The notes under the pieces: model-generated
Database searches by the model: none
What the model saw: the letters and a program-made list of their open reading frames with translations, nothing else
What the model was told of the DNA's origin: nothing
Origin: Bacteroidales bacterium UBA1216
Lineage (GTDB): Bacteria; Bacteroidota; Bacteroidia; Bacteroidales; Paludibacteraceae
DNA length: 31,187 bases
Direction of reading: 5' to 3'
Assembly: GCA_002309255.1 (NCBI GenBank)
Contig: DBXI01000053.1
Coordinates: 14,133 to 45,319, forward strand
Shown here: piece by piece, positions 24,801 to 30,188 of the stretch
How positions within the stretch are numbered: the stretch's first letter is position 1
Layout: every line of letters starts with the position of its first letter
Program-made: the position numbers and the translations under genes

Positions 24801-25042
24801 TCCACCTCCTCGTAGGAGTTGATGAACGCCTCCAGTGGCACCGTCACCTGCTGCTCTATCTCCTCTGCCGTCGCACCCGGATAGATCGCTGCCACCACTG
24901 CCTGACGGATAACGAACTGCGGAAACTCGTCCTTGCTCATCTGAGGCAACGCCCATATGCCGAACGCCATCAGCACTCCGAACACGAAGAAGATGATACC
25001 ATGGTTCCGTAATGCGCCTTGTATGTGGTCACGCTTGAGCAT
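21860..25042 (-). CDS. RND-superfamily efflux transporter (AcrB/hydrophobe-amphiphile type), solitary
   Basis: Product of 1060 residues with the standard duplicated RND plan. First TM helix at residues 14-32 (HGIIFFVFGVLMAFGIWALP); periplasmic porter domain; TM block from about 330 with the proton-relay segment GMIVDDSVIVIDGYTN (two adjacent Asp near residue 420); second half starting near 550 with the matching LLVAALGSGLFLL helix; and C-terminal helices ending SATTALGVLPM and LPVLYARLIR. It should pump small molecules across the inner membrane using the proton gradient. Membrane-fusion and outer-membrane-factor genes, usually beside it, are absent: upstream is intergenic plus recF, downstream a tRNA. 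Three in-frame 7-nt repeat arrays sit at residues about 282-293, 515-528 and 793-801, all in predicted loops or linkers. Substrate unknown. Confidence 0.93.
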   Translation of the reverse strand: MLKRDHIQGALRNHGIIFFVFGVLMAFGIWALPQMSKDEFPQFVIRQAVVAAIYPGATAEEIEQQVTVPLEAFINSYEEVDKQLTFSRTHDGVVYCYVMLRNSVQSKDEAWAKIRAGLSLLKKTSLPPGVAEVVLVDDFGNTASILLSVQSKERSVAELQVYAEKLTRQLREIPEMGKLKILGSQHEQITVTLDLQRLAAYGITPTALQTQLLLQGLRTVGGQQPNGSSLTVDIPYSGEYELGQQIIRTDPMTGAVLRLKDVATIERQLPTPEQYVVCYESDQHSAISSQTSDASRTKSCLIISMEMEPGHNIVAFGETVQQVLDEAADQFPPDIRLNRVTDQPKVVDDSVRSFLRDILISILVVIGVMLVLFPLRTALVASTGVPVCIAICIGLMYLTGIELNTVTLAALIFVLGMIVDDSVIVIDGYTNLLDKGWSRWYAATVSTKQLFVPMSLATCAIAGMFFPMTRIIDGPLGEFVQLFPFAVAFALGASIFYAAWVTPYLSTQFIRRRSSQKSDVRSQKSDINAFERGQERFFAALQRDYQRLLSFCFRERWFTYLLLVAALGSGLFLLTRLNLQLLPKAERELFAVEIYLEEGATVDETAQLADSLARMLITDARVRTITSFIGHSSPRFHATYTPQMPAPNYAQFVVGTTGYKATAELLKEGAERYSYLFPNAYVRFKQLDYQIARNPLEVRFTYAPFVDAEEHEAIMRMYIDSLRAFMASRPEIMWVRSDYDNITAQSRVALKADEAARLGVTQTSLSLYLATVTHGVTLTQIYEHGDSRPTPVILNSKIQDSGNGSEDGQIADFMNLPIPTATGAWVPLRQVADIEPSWHHNTIEHRNAVATITVGADLVGQTSQVAAERVVRKWLDGFIKRHPTEAINISYGGLTELNGMIVPQILWSVLAALMVMFVLLLYHFGKMRLALLALSSAALCVFGAMLGLWIFRLDISITVVLGIVSLIGIIVRNAIMMYEYAEELRHTRGLNANDAAFEAGLRRMRPVFLTSATTALGVLPMIIAHTSLWMPMGVVICFGTIFTLPLTLTVLPVLYARLIR
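22640..22667. repeat. In-frame heptamer array 1 in the RND gene
   Basis: TGAATCT, TGAATCT, TTGAATT, AAGAATA (plus strand). Encodes the hydrophilic stretch LNSKIQDS in a periplasmic segment of the second half of the transporter. Confidence 0.7.
23459..23500. repeat. In-frame heptamer array 2 in the RND gene
   Basis: On the minus strand AGTCAGA, AGTCAGA, TGTTAGA, AGTCAGA, AGTCAGA, TATCAAT: six 7-mers, 42 nt, exactly 14 codons. Encodes SQKSDVRSQKSDIN, a charged insert at the central loop joining the two transporter halves. Confidence 0.9.
24165..24199. repeat. In-frame heptamer array 3 in the RND gene
   Basis: Plus strand: TCTGATG, TCTGACT, GCTGATA, GCAGAAT, GCTGATC, five degenerate 7-mers encoding part of SDQHSAISSQTSDAS in the first periplasmic domain. 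The unit is close to those in the giant protein (16314-16348). Confidence 0.75.
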
Positions 25043-25045
25043 GTG

Positions 25046-25075
25046 ATTACTTATCTATTTATTACTTATCTATTG
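25046..25075. repeat. 15-bp tandem duplication just before the RND start codon
   Basis: ATTACTTATCTATTT (25046-25060) followed by ATTACTTATCTATTG (25061-25075), 3 nt from the ATG on the minus strand. It is part of the leader. Confidence 0.85.
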
Positions 25076-25121
25076 GTGTTTTTGCATGCAGCAGTAACTG
25101 CTCCTGCACGCATTCAGCGTG

Positions 25122-25153
25122 CAAAGATACAAAAAAAAAATGACATTTGCAAA
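25122..25153 (-). promoter_or_regulatory. Promoter of the RND gene
   Basis: Minus strand TTTG (25153-25150), 20-nt spacer, TATCTTTG (25129-25122). The leader is about 75 nt and includes the 15-bp duplication. Confidence 0.75.
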
Positions 25154-25290
25154 TAATCTTACATTTTTTTTTCCATCTACATGCCATTTTCCCCTCATCT
25201 ACCTGCCAATCCTAGACAATACACGAGACATTCTGCTGCCGTTTCCCTAATCCCATCCGAACCTCACTTTGATGTCGTTTTTTTGCATGT

Positions 25291-25371
25291 CCCTTTTGAC
25301 CCTTTCTTTCATAACCGTCTGTCTATCAGTGCGCACAAAAGGGCCAAAATAGTGTCAAAGGGTCAAAAGGG
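25291..25371. repeat. Perfect 15-bp inverted repeat in the recF-RND intergenic region
   Basis: CCCTTTTGACCCTTT (25291-25305) and AAAGGGTCAAAAGGG (25357-25371) are exact reverse complements separated by 51 nt; each arm also contains a direct AGGGTC/AAGGG-like repeat. It could form a cruciform or bind a dimeric protein. No gene is visible in 25154-25460. Confidence 0.75.
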
Positions 25372-25459
25372 TCACCCTGTTTTTGGAGTATAGGTCTGTT
25401 TTTTTTATCCGAGTAGACTACACTGAATATCTTCGTTTACTGCTCGTAGCAACAGCTTC

Positions 25460-25482
25460 GAAAACGAGCACCGGAGTGCTCG
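25460..25482 (-). terminator. Probable terminator of recF
   Basis: On the minus strand CGAGCAC-TCCG-GTGCTCG (25482-25465) forms a 7-bp GC-rich stem followed by TTTTCG, about 25 nt after the recF stop. The T-run is short. Confidence 0.6.
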
Positions 25483-25507
25483 CTAAATGGACAAGAGGTT
25501 ACGGTAA

Positions 25508-26737
25508 CTACGCTTCTCGGAAGTCGCCGGAGCTGACATAGAAGACGCGGCTGGAGCCTAATGGTGTGGGCTCGCCGTTGATCTCGCCGATAGGTCGTAC
25601 GATGTCGGTGAGGTGCTGGCGGTCGGTGTCGGTGAGGAAGATCTGGCCGAAGCGATCGCTGCGCACCAGGCTGACGATGCGGGACACACGCTCGACATCG
25701 AGCTTGTCGAAAATATCATCCAGCAAGAGAATAGGTCGGTTATCAGCCATGTTTGGCTGATGGCTGCTCAGGTACAATGCTTGCGCGAGTTTGAGGGCGA
25801 TGAGGTAGGTTTTCTGCTGACCTTGACTGCCCACGCGTCGCAGGGGGTACTCGCCTAATAACATCTCCAGCTCGTCTTTGTGTATGCCCTGTGATGTCCA
25901 TCCGAGGATCAGGTCGCGCTGGCGCGTGCGGCTGAGGGCTTCGCCCAACTCGCGGTCGAGCAGCTGGGAGCGATAGATGAGCTGCGGCTGCTCTTCCACC
26001 TCGGCAATCGTCTGGTAAATCTCGGCAAAGATCGGCACGAAAGCCTCCACGAATGCCTTGCGGCTGCTGAAGATATACTCGGCGTGCGGCACCATTTGCA
26101 ACTCCAATACCTCAAACAGATCATTACCCGTTGACAATTCGTTTTCTGCATCACCGTACTGCTTCAAGAGGGCGTTGCGTTGCTTGACGAGGGCGTTGTA
26201 GAGGTTGAGGTGCTCTAGGTAGGCGCGGTCGGTCTGACCGATTACTATATCCATGAACCGCCGCCTTTCGTCGCTGCCTTCGGCTATGAGCTGGTTATCC
26301 TCGGGGGAGACCATGACCAGCGGTATGCGGCCTATGTGATCCAGCATGCGCGGGTAATCCTTCTTACCAATGCGGAACTGTTTCTTCTGCCCGCGCTTGA
26401 TACTGCATGTGACTAAAATGGGGTCTGCAAAAGAACGAGAATCGTTGTTTTGGGGAGAGCCGAAGCACGCGTCGCTTTTATGCATCATGGCAGCATCCGA
26501 GGCAACCGCGTTGACGAAGGCGCCTTGTATCATCGCAAACTCCGAATCGTGGCAGATGTTCTGCGAGTCGATGGGGTTGAACGCTGACTTGGTGAAACTC
26601 AGGTAATAGATCGCATCCAGCAGGTTAGTCTTGCCCTGACCGTTATTGCCTACAAAGCAGTTGAGTTTGTCAGCAAAACGGAGATCCGCCTCGCGGATGT
26701 TCTTGAAGTTGAGTATATGTAGTTCGTGAAGTATCAT
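25508..26737 (-). CDS. recF: DNA replication/repair protein RecF with a repeat-derived insertion
   Basis: RecF is an SMC-like ATPase that loads RecA at gaps in DNA. Start ATG 26737 (MILHELHILNFKNI) is chosen; the upstream in-frame extension does not resemble RecF. Walker A is GNNGQGKT at residues 30-37, the signature is SQGQQKT, and Walker B is ILLLDDIFDKLD. The length of 409 residues exceeds the usual 360-375. The excess lies at residues about 78-110, between IQGAF and CSIKRGQKKQF, where Bacteroides RecF as I recall it has about a dozen residues. The extra segment (NAVASDAAMMHKSDACFGSP and onward) is the translation of a dispersed DNA repeat also found before the CAT tRNA. The frame is intact and all ATPase motifs are present, so the protein is probably functional. 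Confidence 0.95.
   Translation of the reverse strand: MILHELHILNFKNIREADLRFADKLNCFVGNNGQGKTNLLDAIYYLSFTKSAFNPIDSQNICHDSEFAMIQGAFVNAVASDAAMMHKSDACFGSPQNNDSRSFADPILVTCSIKRGQKKQFRIGKKDYPRMLDHIGRIPLVMVSPEDNQLIAEGSDERRRFMDIVIGQTDRAYLEHLNLYNALVKQRNALLKQYGDAENELSTGNDLFEVLELQMVPHAEYIFSSRKAFVEAFVPIFAEIYQTIAEVEEQPQLIYRSQLLDRELGEALSRTRQRDLILGWTSQGIHKDELEMLLGEYPLRRVGSQGQQKTYLIALKLAQALYLSSHQPNMADNRPILLLDDIFDKLDVERVSRIVSLVRSDRFGQIFLTDTDRQHLTDIVRPIGEINGEPTPLGSSRVFYVSSGDFREA
26415..26522 (+). repeat. Structured dispersed repeat, copy B (inside recF)
   Basis: Similar to 21576-21690 over its whole length. Shared blocks: AATGGGG, GCAAA, GGGGAGAGC (26452-26460), GCACGCGTCGC (26465-26475), TTAT, CCGA, GCGTTG and AAGGCG. 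Both copies keep ACGCG...CGCGT or ACGC...GCGT outer pairing, and the inner hairpin is ATGC...GCAT here versus ATTGCGC...GCGCAAT in copy A. It is translated on the minus strand as part of RecF. Confidence 0.8.
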
Positions 26738-26818
26738 GCTTGCAATACGATGCGTATCGAATAGTAGATAACAAAAATTGTGCCGCAACAGTAGTGCCCG
26801 CTAAAAGATCGAAAATTT

Positions 26819-26833
26819 GAAAGTGAGGGATTC
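26819..26833 (-). other. Duplicated 3' end of tRNA-Ser (att-like remnant)
   Basis: The 15-bp GAAAGTGAGGGATTC (26819-26833) exactly repeats 26914-26928, the T-arm/acceptor 3' portion of the adjacent tRNA-Ser. The copies are 95 bp apart, on the 3' side of the tRNA. Such duplications are typical attachment-site footprints of integration into tRNA 3' ends. No element remains between them apart from the tRNA terminator. Confidence 0.5.
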
Positions 26834-26852
26834 TTCGTGAATACTCAAAATG

Positions 26853-26882
26853 AAAAAGAGAAACCTTGATGGCTTCTCTTTT
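26853..26882 (-). terminator. Intrinsic terminator after tRNA-Ser
   Basis: Minus strand AAAAGAGAA (26882-26874) pairs with TTCTCTTTTT (26862-26853) around a loop of about 11 nt, with the T-run in the 3' arm. Confidence 0.8.
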
Positions 26883-26911
26883 CACTTTTCGGTTATTCCC
26901 GAACTTGCTTG

Positions 26912-27000
26912 CGGAAAGTGAGGGATTCGAACCCCCGGTACCACGCAATGGGTACACCACATTTCGAGTGTGGCTCTTTCGACCACTCAGACAACTTTCC
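26912..27000 (-). tRNA. tRNA-Ser (CGA)
   Basis: 89 nt with a long variable arm, as for class II tRNAs. Acceptor GGAAAGT pairs with ACTTTCC, discriminator G. The D-arm contains GTCTGAGTGGTCGAAAGAGC, the anticodon loop contains CGA (26966-26964), and the T-loop is GGGTTCGAATCCC. CCA is not encoded. It has its own promoter and terminator. Confidence 0.97.
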
Positions 27001-27024
27001 TTTGCTTTCGGTCAAAAGCGGTTG

Positions 27025-27056
27025 CAAAAGTACAACTTTTTTCTGATAAATGCAAA
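27025..27056 (-). promoter_or_regulatory. Promoter of tRNA-Ser
   Basis: Minus strand TTTG (27056-27053), 20-nt spacer, TACTTTTG (27032-27025). The start near 27020 gives a leader of about 20 nt. Confidence 0.75.
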
Positions 27057-27147
27057 TCTTTTGGCAAAAAAATGCATCTTATCCTGCATATTGTGTACTT
27101 TTTGCACCCTACACCTTTCAACTCCCACCTTTCTGCTCTCAACAACT

Positions 27148-28065
27148 CTAAACTCGATTCCTCCACCAGGTGAGTTGTCGCTTGGCGTAGTGGCGGGTGT
27201 TCTGCTGGATAAGTCGGATAGCTTCGTCGAGTGTGCATTGCCCGAGCATGTACGGCAGCAGCTCTTGGTAGCCCACGGTGCGCAGGCTGTTTGGCAGTCG
27301 GCTAAGCGCCTGCTCGTAGGTGAGGGCAAGGTAACTGTCGCCCAAGGTGAGGCGGAACGCTCTGTCTGCTTCGTCCATCAGACCGCTCTCTATCATCTTT
27401 ATTACGCGCGCATTAATGCGCGCATAGAGATCCTCGCGCAGGCGATTAACCATTACACGCTCGATCACAAACGGTCGGACGGTCGGTTTACTGTTGCGTA
27501 GACGCAGTGCGGAATACGTGCCGCCCGTGGCGCGACAAACCTCCAGGCAGTGCATGAGTCGCTGCGGGTTGGAGCGATCGACCTCCGCCCAGTAGTCGGG
27601 GTCGGCTTGTTCGACCGCCTGCTGCAGTGCTTCCAAACCCTTGATGGTGTAGAGCTGGCGCACCTCGTCGCGGATAGCCTCCGGCACAACAGGTATATCG
27701 TCCAAACCTCGGCAGACAGCTTCTATATACAGCATGCTACCACCGCTTAGGATGGCTATAGGGCGATCGGGATCATCGGAAGGAGAGGATTCGCGTTCGG
27801 CGATGAGGCTGTTGATAATATCCATGGCGTCGCGCTCGAACTGCCCGGCGTTGTAGGACTCGTTTAGGGCGTGTGTGCCGACGAAGTAGTGCTTGGCGCG
27901 CCGAAGCTCATCGGCAGTAGGGGCAGCTGTGCCGATAGGCAGATCGCAGTAGATCTGCCGGGAGTCGGCATTCAGTATGGGTACCTGCCACTGCTCAGCC
28001 CTGCGGAGCGCCAGCTCAGTCTTGCCCGCAGCCGTCGCGCCGCATATCACCAGTAGTTTGTGCAT
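27148..28065 (-). CDS. miaA: tRNA dimethylallyltransferase
   Basis: MiaA adds an isoprenoid group to A37 of tRNAs that read UNN codons, in the cytoplasm. 305 residues from ATG 28065 (MHKLLVICGATAAGKTELAL), the usual family length; the longer upstream frame overlaps the preceding gene and is rejected. The P-loop is GATAAGKT at residues 9-16, followed by the diagnostic NADSRQIY, then LSGGSMLYIEAV, NPQRLMHCLEV and, at the end, NTRHYAKRQLTWWRN, all family signatures. A small acidic insert (AERESSPSDDPDRP) precedes the LSGGS motif. It lies 49 nt after the pRiA4b-type gene and is probably cotranscribed. The tRNA-Phe and tRNA-Ser(CGA) encoded in this window read UNN codons and so could be among its substrates. 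Confidence 0.96.
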   Translation of the reverse strand: MHKLLVICGATAAGKTELALRRAEQWQVPILNADSRQIYCDLPIGTAAPTADELRRAKHYFVGTHALNESYNAGQFERDAMDIINSLIAERESSPSDDPDRPIAILSGGSMLYIEAVCRGLDDIPVVPEAIRDEVRQLYTIKGLEALQQAVEQADPDYWAEVDRSNPQRLMHCLEVCRATGGTYSALRLRNSKPTVRPFVIERVMVNRLREDLYARINARVIKMIESGLMDEADRAFRLTLGDSYLALTYEQALSRLPNSLRTVGYQELLPYMLGQCTLDEAIRLIQQNTRHYAKRQLTWWRNRV

Positions 28066-28114
28066 AAATAGTAGAAAAACCGTGCAACGGCCTTTTTTCT
28101 TTGAGCGTAGCGGT

Positions 28115-28666
28115 CTAAAACATGGTTCCGTCGTCGAAGGACAGATCCTGGAAGCCTTCGGCATCTATATCGCCTTCGTCGTAGCCGGAACCGTAGAAAT
28201 CCTCATCAAGGTCAAGGTCACCCTTGCCGTTCTTGCCGAGGATAGCATCCAGATTATCTTCCGTCTCCAACTGCTTGGGTGCTTTCCCGATGCACTCAAC
28301 GCACTCTACGCCGCTCATGTGGCCTGCGCGTATCTCCTTCAGATTGCCGAAGAAGCAGCGCTCGAACATCGGGTCGAAGATGTAGATCAGCCGCTGACCC
28401 TGATCGGTCAACAGGTCACTCAGATGCGTATCCTCCATCACCATGTTGTCGTATTCCATGCTGGCACCCATCTCCACCAGGGTCACCTCCTGCTCTTTCT
28501 CCCAACGGTCGTTGCAGGTGAAGAACGAGGTCATCTGGTCATCGGGGTACTCAACCGACGCAAGAATGGCTTTATGGAGCTCAAGAAACGTGGCTTCACT
28601 GTCAGCCTCAAACACGCGACGAAAGCGATTCACCTCGTCGCAAGAAAATGCAATTCTATAGATCAT
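28115..28666 (-). CDS. Plasmid pRiA4b ORF-3-like domain protein
   Basis: Product of 183 residues, no signal peptide or membrane segment. The N-terminal 110 residues (MIYRIAFSCDEVNRFRRVFE; FLELHKAILASVEYPDDQMT; SFFTCNDRWEKEQEVTL; LTDQGQRLIYIFDPM) match the PRiA4_ORF3-like fold seen in many Bacteroidales: a ubiquitin-like beta-grasp with the conserved pattern of length, LH, SFF and YxFD. The C-terminal 70 residues are strongly acidic and low in complexity (DLDLDEDFYGSGYDEGDIDA). Molecular function is not established for the family. It is first in a likely operon with miaA. The ATG at 28666 directly follows a heptamer array. No consensus promoter was found upstream on this strand. Confidence 0.82.
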   Translation of the reverse strand: MIYRIAFSCDEVNRFRRVFEADSEATFLELHKAILASVEYPDDQMTSFFTCNDRWEKEQEVTLVEMGASMEYDNMVMEDTHLSDLLTDQGQRLIYIFDPMFERCFFGNLKEIRAGHMSGVECVECIGKAPKQLETEDNLDAILGKNGKGDLDLDEDFYGSGYDEGDIDAEGFQDLSFDDGTMF

Positions 28667-28673
28667 ATTCGTT

Positions 28674-28701
28674 ATGAGTTGTCAGTTGTAATTTATCAGT
28701 T
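28674..28701. repeat. Heptamer array (RTCAGTT type) before the pRiA4b-type gene
   Basis: ATGAGTT, GTCAGTT, GTAATTT, ATCAGTT: four 7-mers, 28 nt, 7 nt upstream of the minus-strand start codon. The unit is akin to RTCAATT at 8126-8160. Confidence 0.7.
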
Positions 28702-28750
28702 TTTTTATAAATTTATGCTCAAAAAACCACAAAAAAAGTGCCAAAAGCAT

Positions 28751-28767
28751 AAAAATGTAACATTTTT
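28751..28767. other. Small perfect inverted repeat in divergent intergenic region
   Basis: AAAAATG (28751-28757), loop TAA, CATTTTT (28761-28767), about 20 bp upstream of the spt -33 box in the 256-bp divergent gap. It may be an operator or chance in AT-rich DNA. Confidence 0.3.
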
Positions 28768-28787
28768 ACATAAAAAAACGCAAAATA

Positions 28788-28819
28788 GTTGCAAATATCA
28801 TTTTTTTTTTGTACCTTTG
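28788..28819 (+). promoter_or_regulatory. Promoter of the sphingolipid genes
   Basis: GTTG (28788-28791, one mismatch to TTTG), 20-nt spacer, TACCTTTG (28812-28819). The predicted start near 28824 leaves a leader of about 98 nt before ATG 28923. Confidence 0.65.
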
Positions 28820-28922
28820 TACGCAAGTTGTAAATTGCATAAATGTGCGGCTGCGATATAGCACCCAAACAGGGGACTTGACGCGTGCCGTAAAACAAAA
28901 CATATATAGATTATAATAGCGT

Positions 28923-30110
28923 ATGGATCTATTTGACAAATGTAACTTTGATCTGTTGAACAAAGTTCGTGATTTGGGTATCTACCCGTATTTCCACTGC
29001 TTGGAGTCCCGTCAGGGCGCAGTGGTTACTATGGAAGGCAAGCGGATGATCATGTTGGGGAGCAACAACTACCTGGGGTTTACGGAGGATGATGAGGTAG
29101 TTAAAGCCGGTATCAAGGCGCTGGAGAAGTACGGAACCGGTTGCTCGGGCAGCCGTTTCCTGAACGGTACGCTCGATCTGCACCTGCAGCTGGAGAAGGA
29201 GCTCGCTGAGTTCACTGGCTACGAAGAGGCTATGTGCTGCTCTACCGGTTTCCAGACCAATCTGGCTATCATCAGTGCAATCTGCGGCAAGTCGGACTAC
29301 ATCCTTAACGATCGCGAGAATCACGCCTCCATCTACGACGCCTGCCGCCTGAGTTACGCCACCGTCCTGCGCTACAAGCATTCGGATATGGCAGACCTGG
29401 AGGCCAAGCTGCAGACCATCCCGGAGAATGCGGGCAAACTGATTATCACCGACGGAGTGTTCTCGATGCGCGGCGACATATGCAAGCTGCCGGAGATCTG
29501 CGCTTTGGCGGAGAAGTACGGCGCGCGCGTGATGGTGGATGACGCCCATGGCTTCGGCGTGTTAGGCGAGGGCGGCCGCGGTACGGCTTCGCACTTCGGC
29601 CTGACGGACAAGGTGGATATAACGATGCTGACATTCTCGAAGTCGCTGGCATCCATCGGCGGCTGCATGCTGACCTCGCACCGCGTAGCGGATTATGTGC
29701 GCCATGTGTCGCGTCCGTTCATCTTCTCGGCCAGTATGACACCGGCATCAACGGCTACGTCGCTCACAGCGCTGCACCGGCTCATCGAGGACAACAAGCG
29801 CCCAGAGCGACTGAACAACATCGCATCGTACTTCCGCAAGAAGCTCAAAGAGAACGGCGTGAAGATCATTGAGGCTCCGACACCTATCGTACCTATCTTC
29901 ACCTACAACACGCTTGACACCCTGTACTTCGGCAAGGCTATGTTCGATGCCGGCGTATATGTCAACCCCGTTATCGCTCCGGCATGCGTGGAGGGTGAGT
30001 GCCTGCTGCGCACCACGCTCATGGCTACCCACACCGAACCCGTGATCGACGAGGCGGCGGAGATCATAGCCAAGATCCTGAAGAAAGGCGTCAAACTCCC
30101 CAAATCATAA
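28923..30110 (+). CDS. spt: Serine palmitoyltransferase (alpha-oxoamine synthase family)
   Basis: A PLP enzyme that condenses serine with a fatty acyl-CoA to 3-ketodihydrosphingosine, the first step of sphingolipid synthesis in the cytoplasm. 395 residues, the family length. The N-terminal YPYFHCLESRQGAVVTMEGK and GSNNYLGFT, the strongly conserved TGCSGSRFLNGTLDLHLQLE, the cofactor segment DDAHGFGVLGEGGRG (D207, H209), and the PLP lysine K240 in TFSKSLASIGG all fit. The closeness to Bacteroides Spt, including SRFLNGTLDLHLQLEKELAE and the final LMATHT, favours this over KBL or BioF, which share the fold. ATG 28923 is preceded by an A-rich leader. The SDR gene 74 nt downstream may supply the next step. 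Confidence 0.9.
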   Translation: MDLFDKCNFDLLNKVRDLGIYPYFHCLESRQGAVVTMEGKRMIMLGSNNYLGFTEDDEVVKAGIKALEKYGTGCSGSRFLNGTLDLHLQLEKELAEFTGYEEAMCCSTGFQTNLAIISAICGKSDYILNDRENHASIYDACRLSYATVLRYKHSDMADLEAKLQTIPENAGKLIITDGVFSMRGDICKLPEICALAEKYGARVMVDDAHGFGVLGEGGRGTASHFGLTDKVDITMLTFSKSLASIGGCMLTSHRVADYVRHVSRPFIFSASMTPASTATSLTALHRLIEDNKRPERLNNIASYFRKKLKENGVKIIEAPTPIVPIFTYNTLDTLYFGKAMFDAGVYVNPVIAPACVEGECLLRTTLMATHTEPVIDEAAEIIAKILKKGVKLPKS

Positions 30111-30123
30111 GAGTTCTTGTACG

Positions 30124-30148
30124 GCTTTGCCGATCGCTCGAGCAAAGC
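30124..30148 (+). other. Hairpin in the spt-SDR gap
   Basis: GCTTTGC (30124-30130) pairs with GCAAAGC (30142-30148) around an 11-nt loop. No T-run follows, so it is not a full terminator; it could set the ratio of the two products or mark an mRNA processing site. Confidence 0.4.
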
Positions 30149-30156
30149 GAGATAAG

Positions 30157-30188
30157 AAATCTTCAAATCTTTAAATCTTCAAATTTGA
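30157..30188. repeat. Octamer array AAATCTTY before and into the SDR start
   Basis: AAATCTTC (30157-30164), AAATCTTT (30165-30172), AAATCTTC (30173-30180), AAATTTGA (30181-30188). The last unit contains the likely TTG start codon. Confidence 0.8.

Noticed and set aside
25465..25482. Hairpin considered as a plus-strand terminator
   Set aside because: There is no T-run on the plus side and no plus-strand gene before it. It fits the minus-strand end of recF, where TTTT follows.
26866..27501. 211-codon plus-strand frame across tRNA-Ser and miaA
   Set aside because: It crosses a tRNA on the other strand and overlaps miaA antisense; no independent support.
29999..30184. N-terminal extension of the SDR gene to 29999
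   Set aside because: It would overlap the end of spt in another frame, and the extension is repeat-derived with no SDR features.
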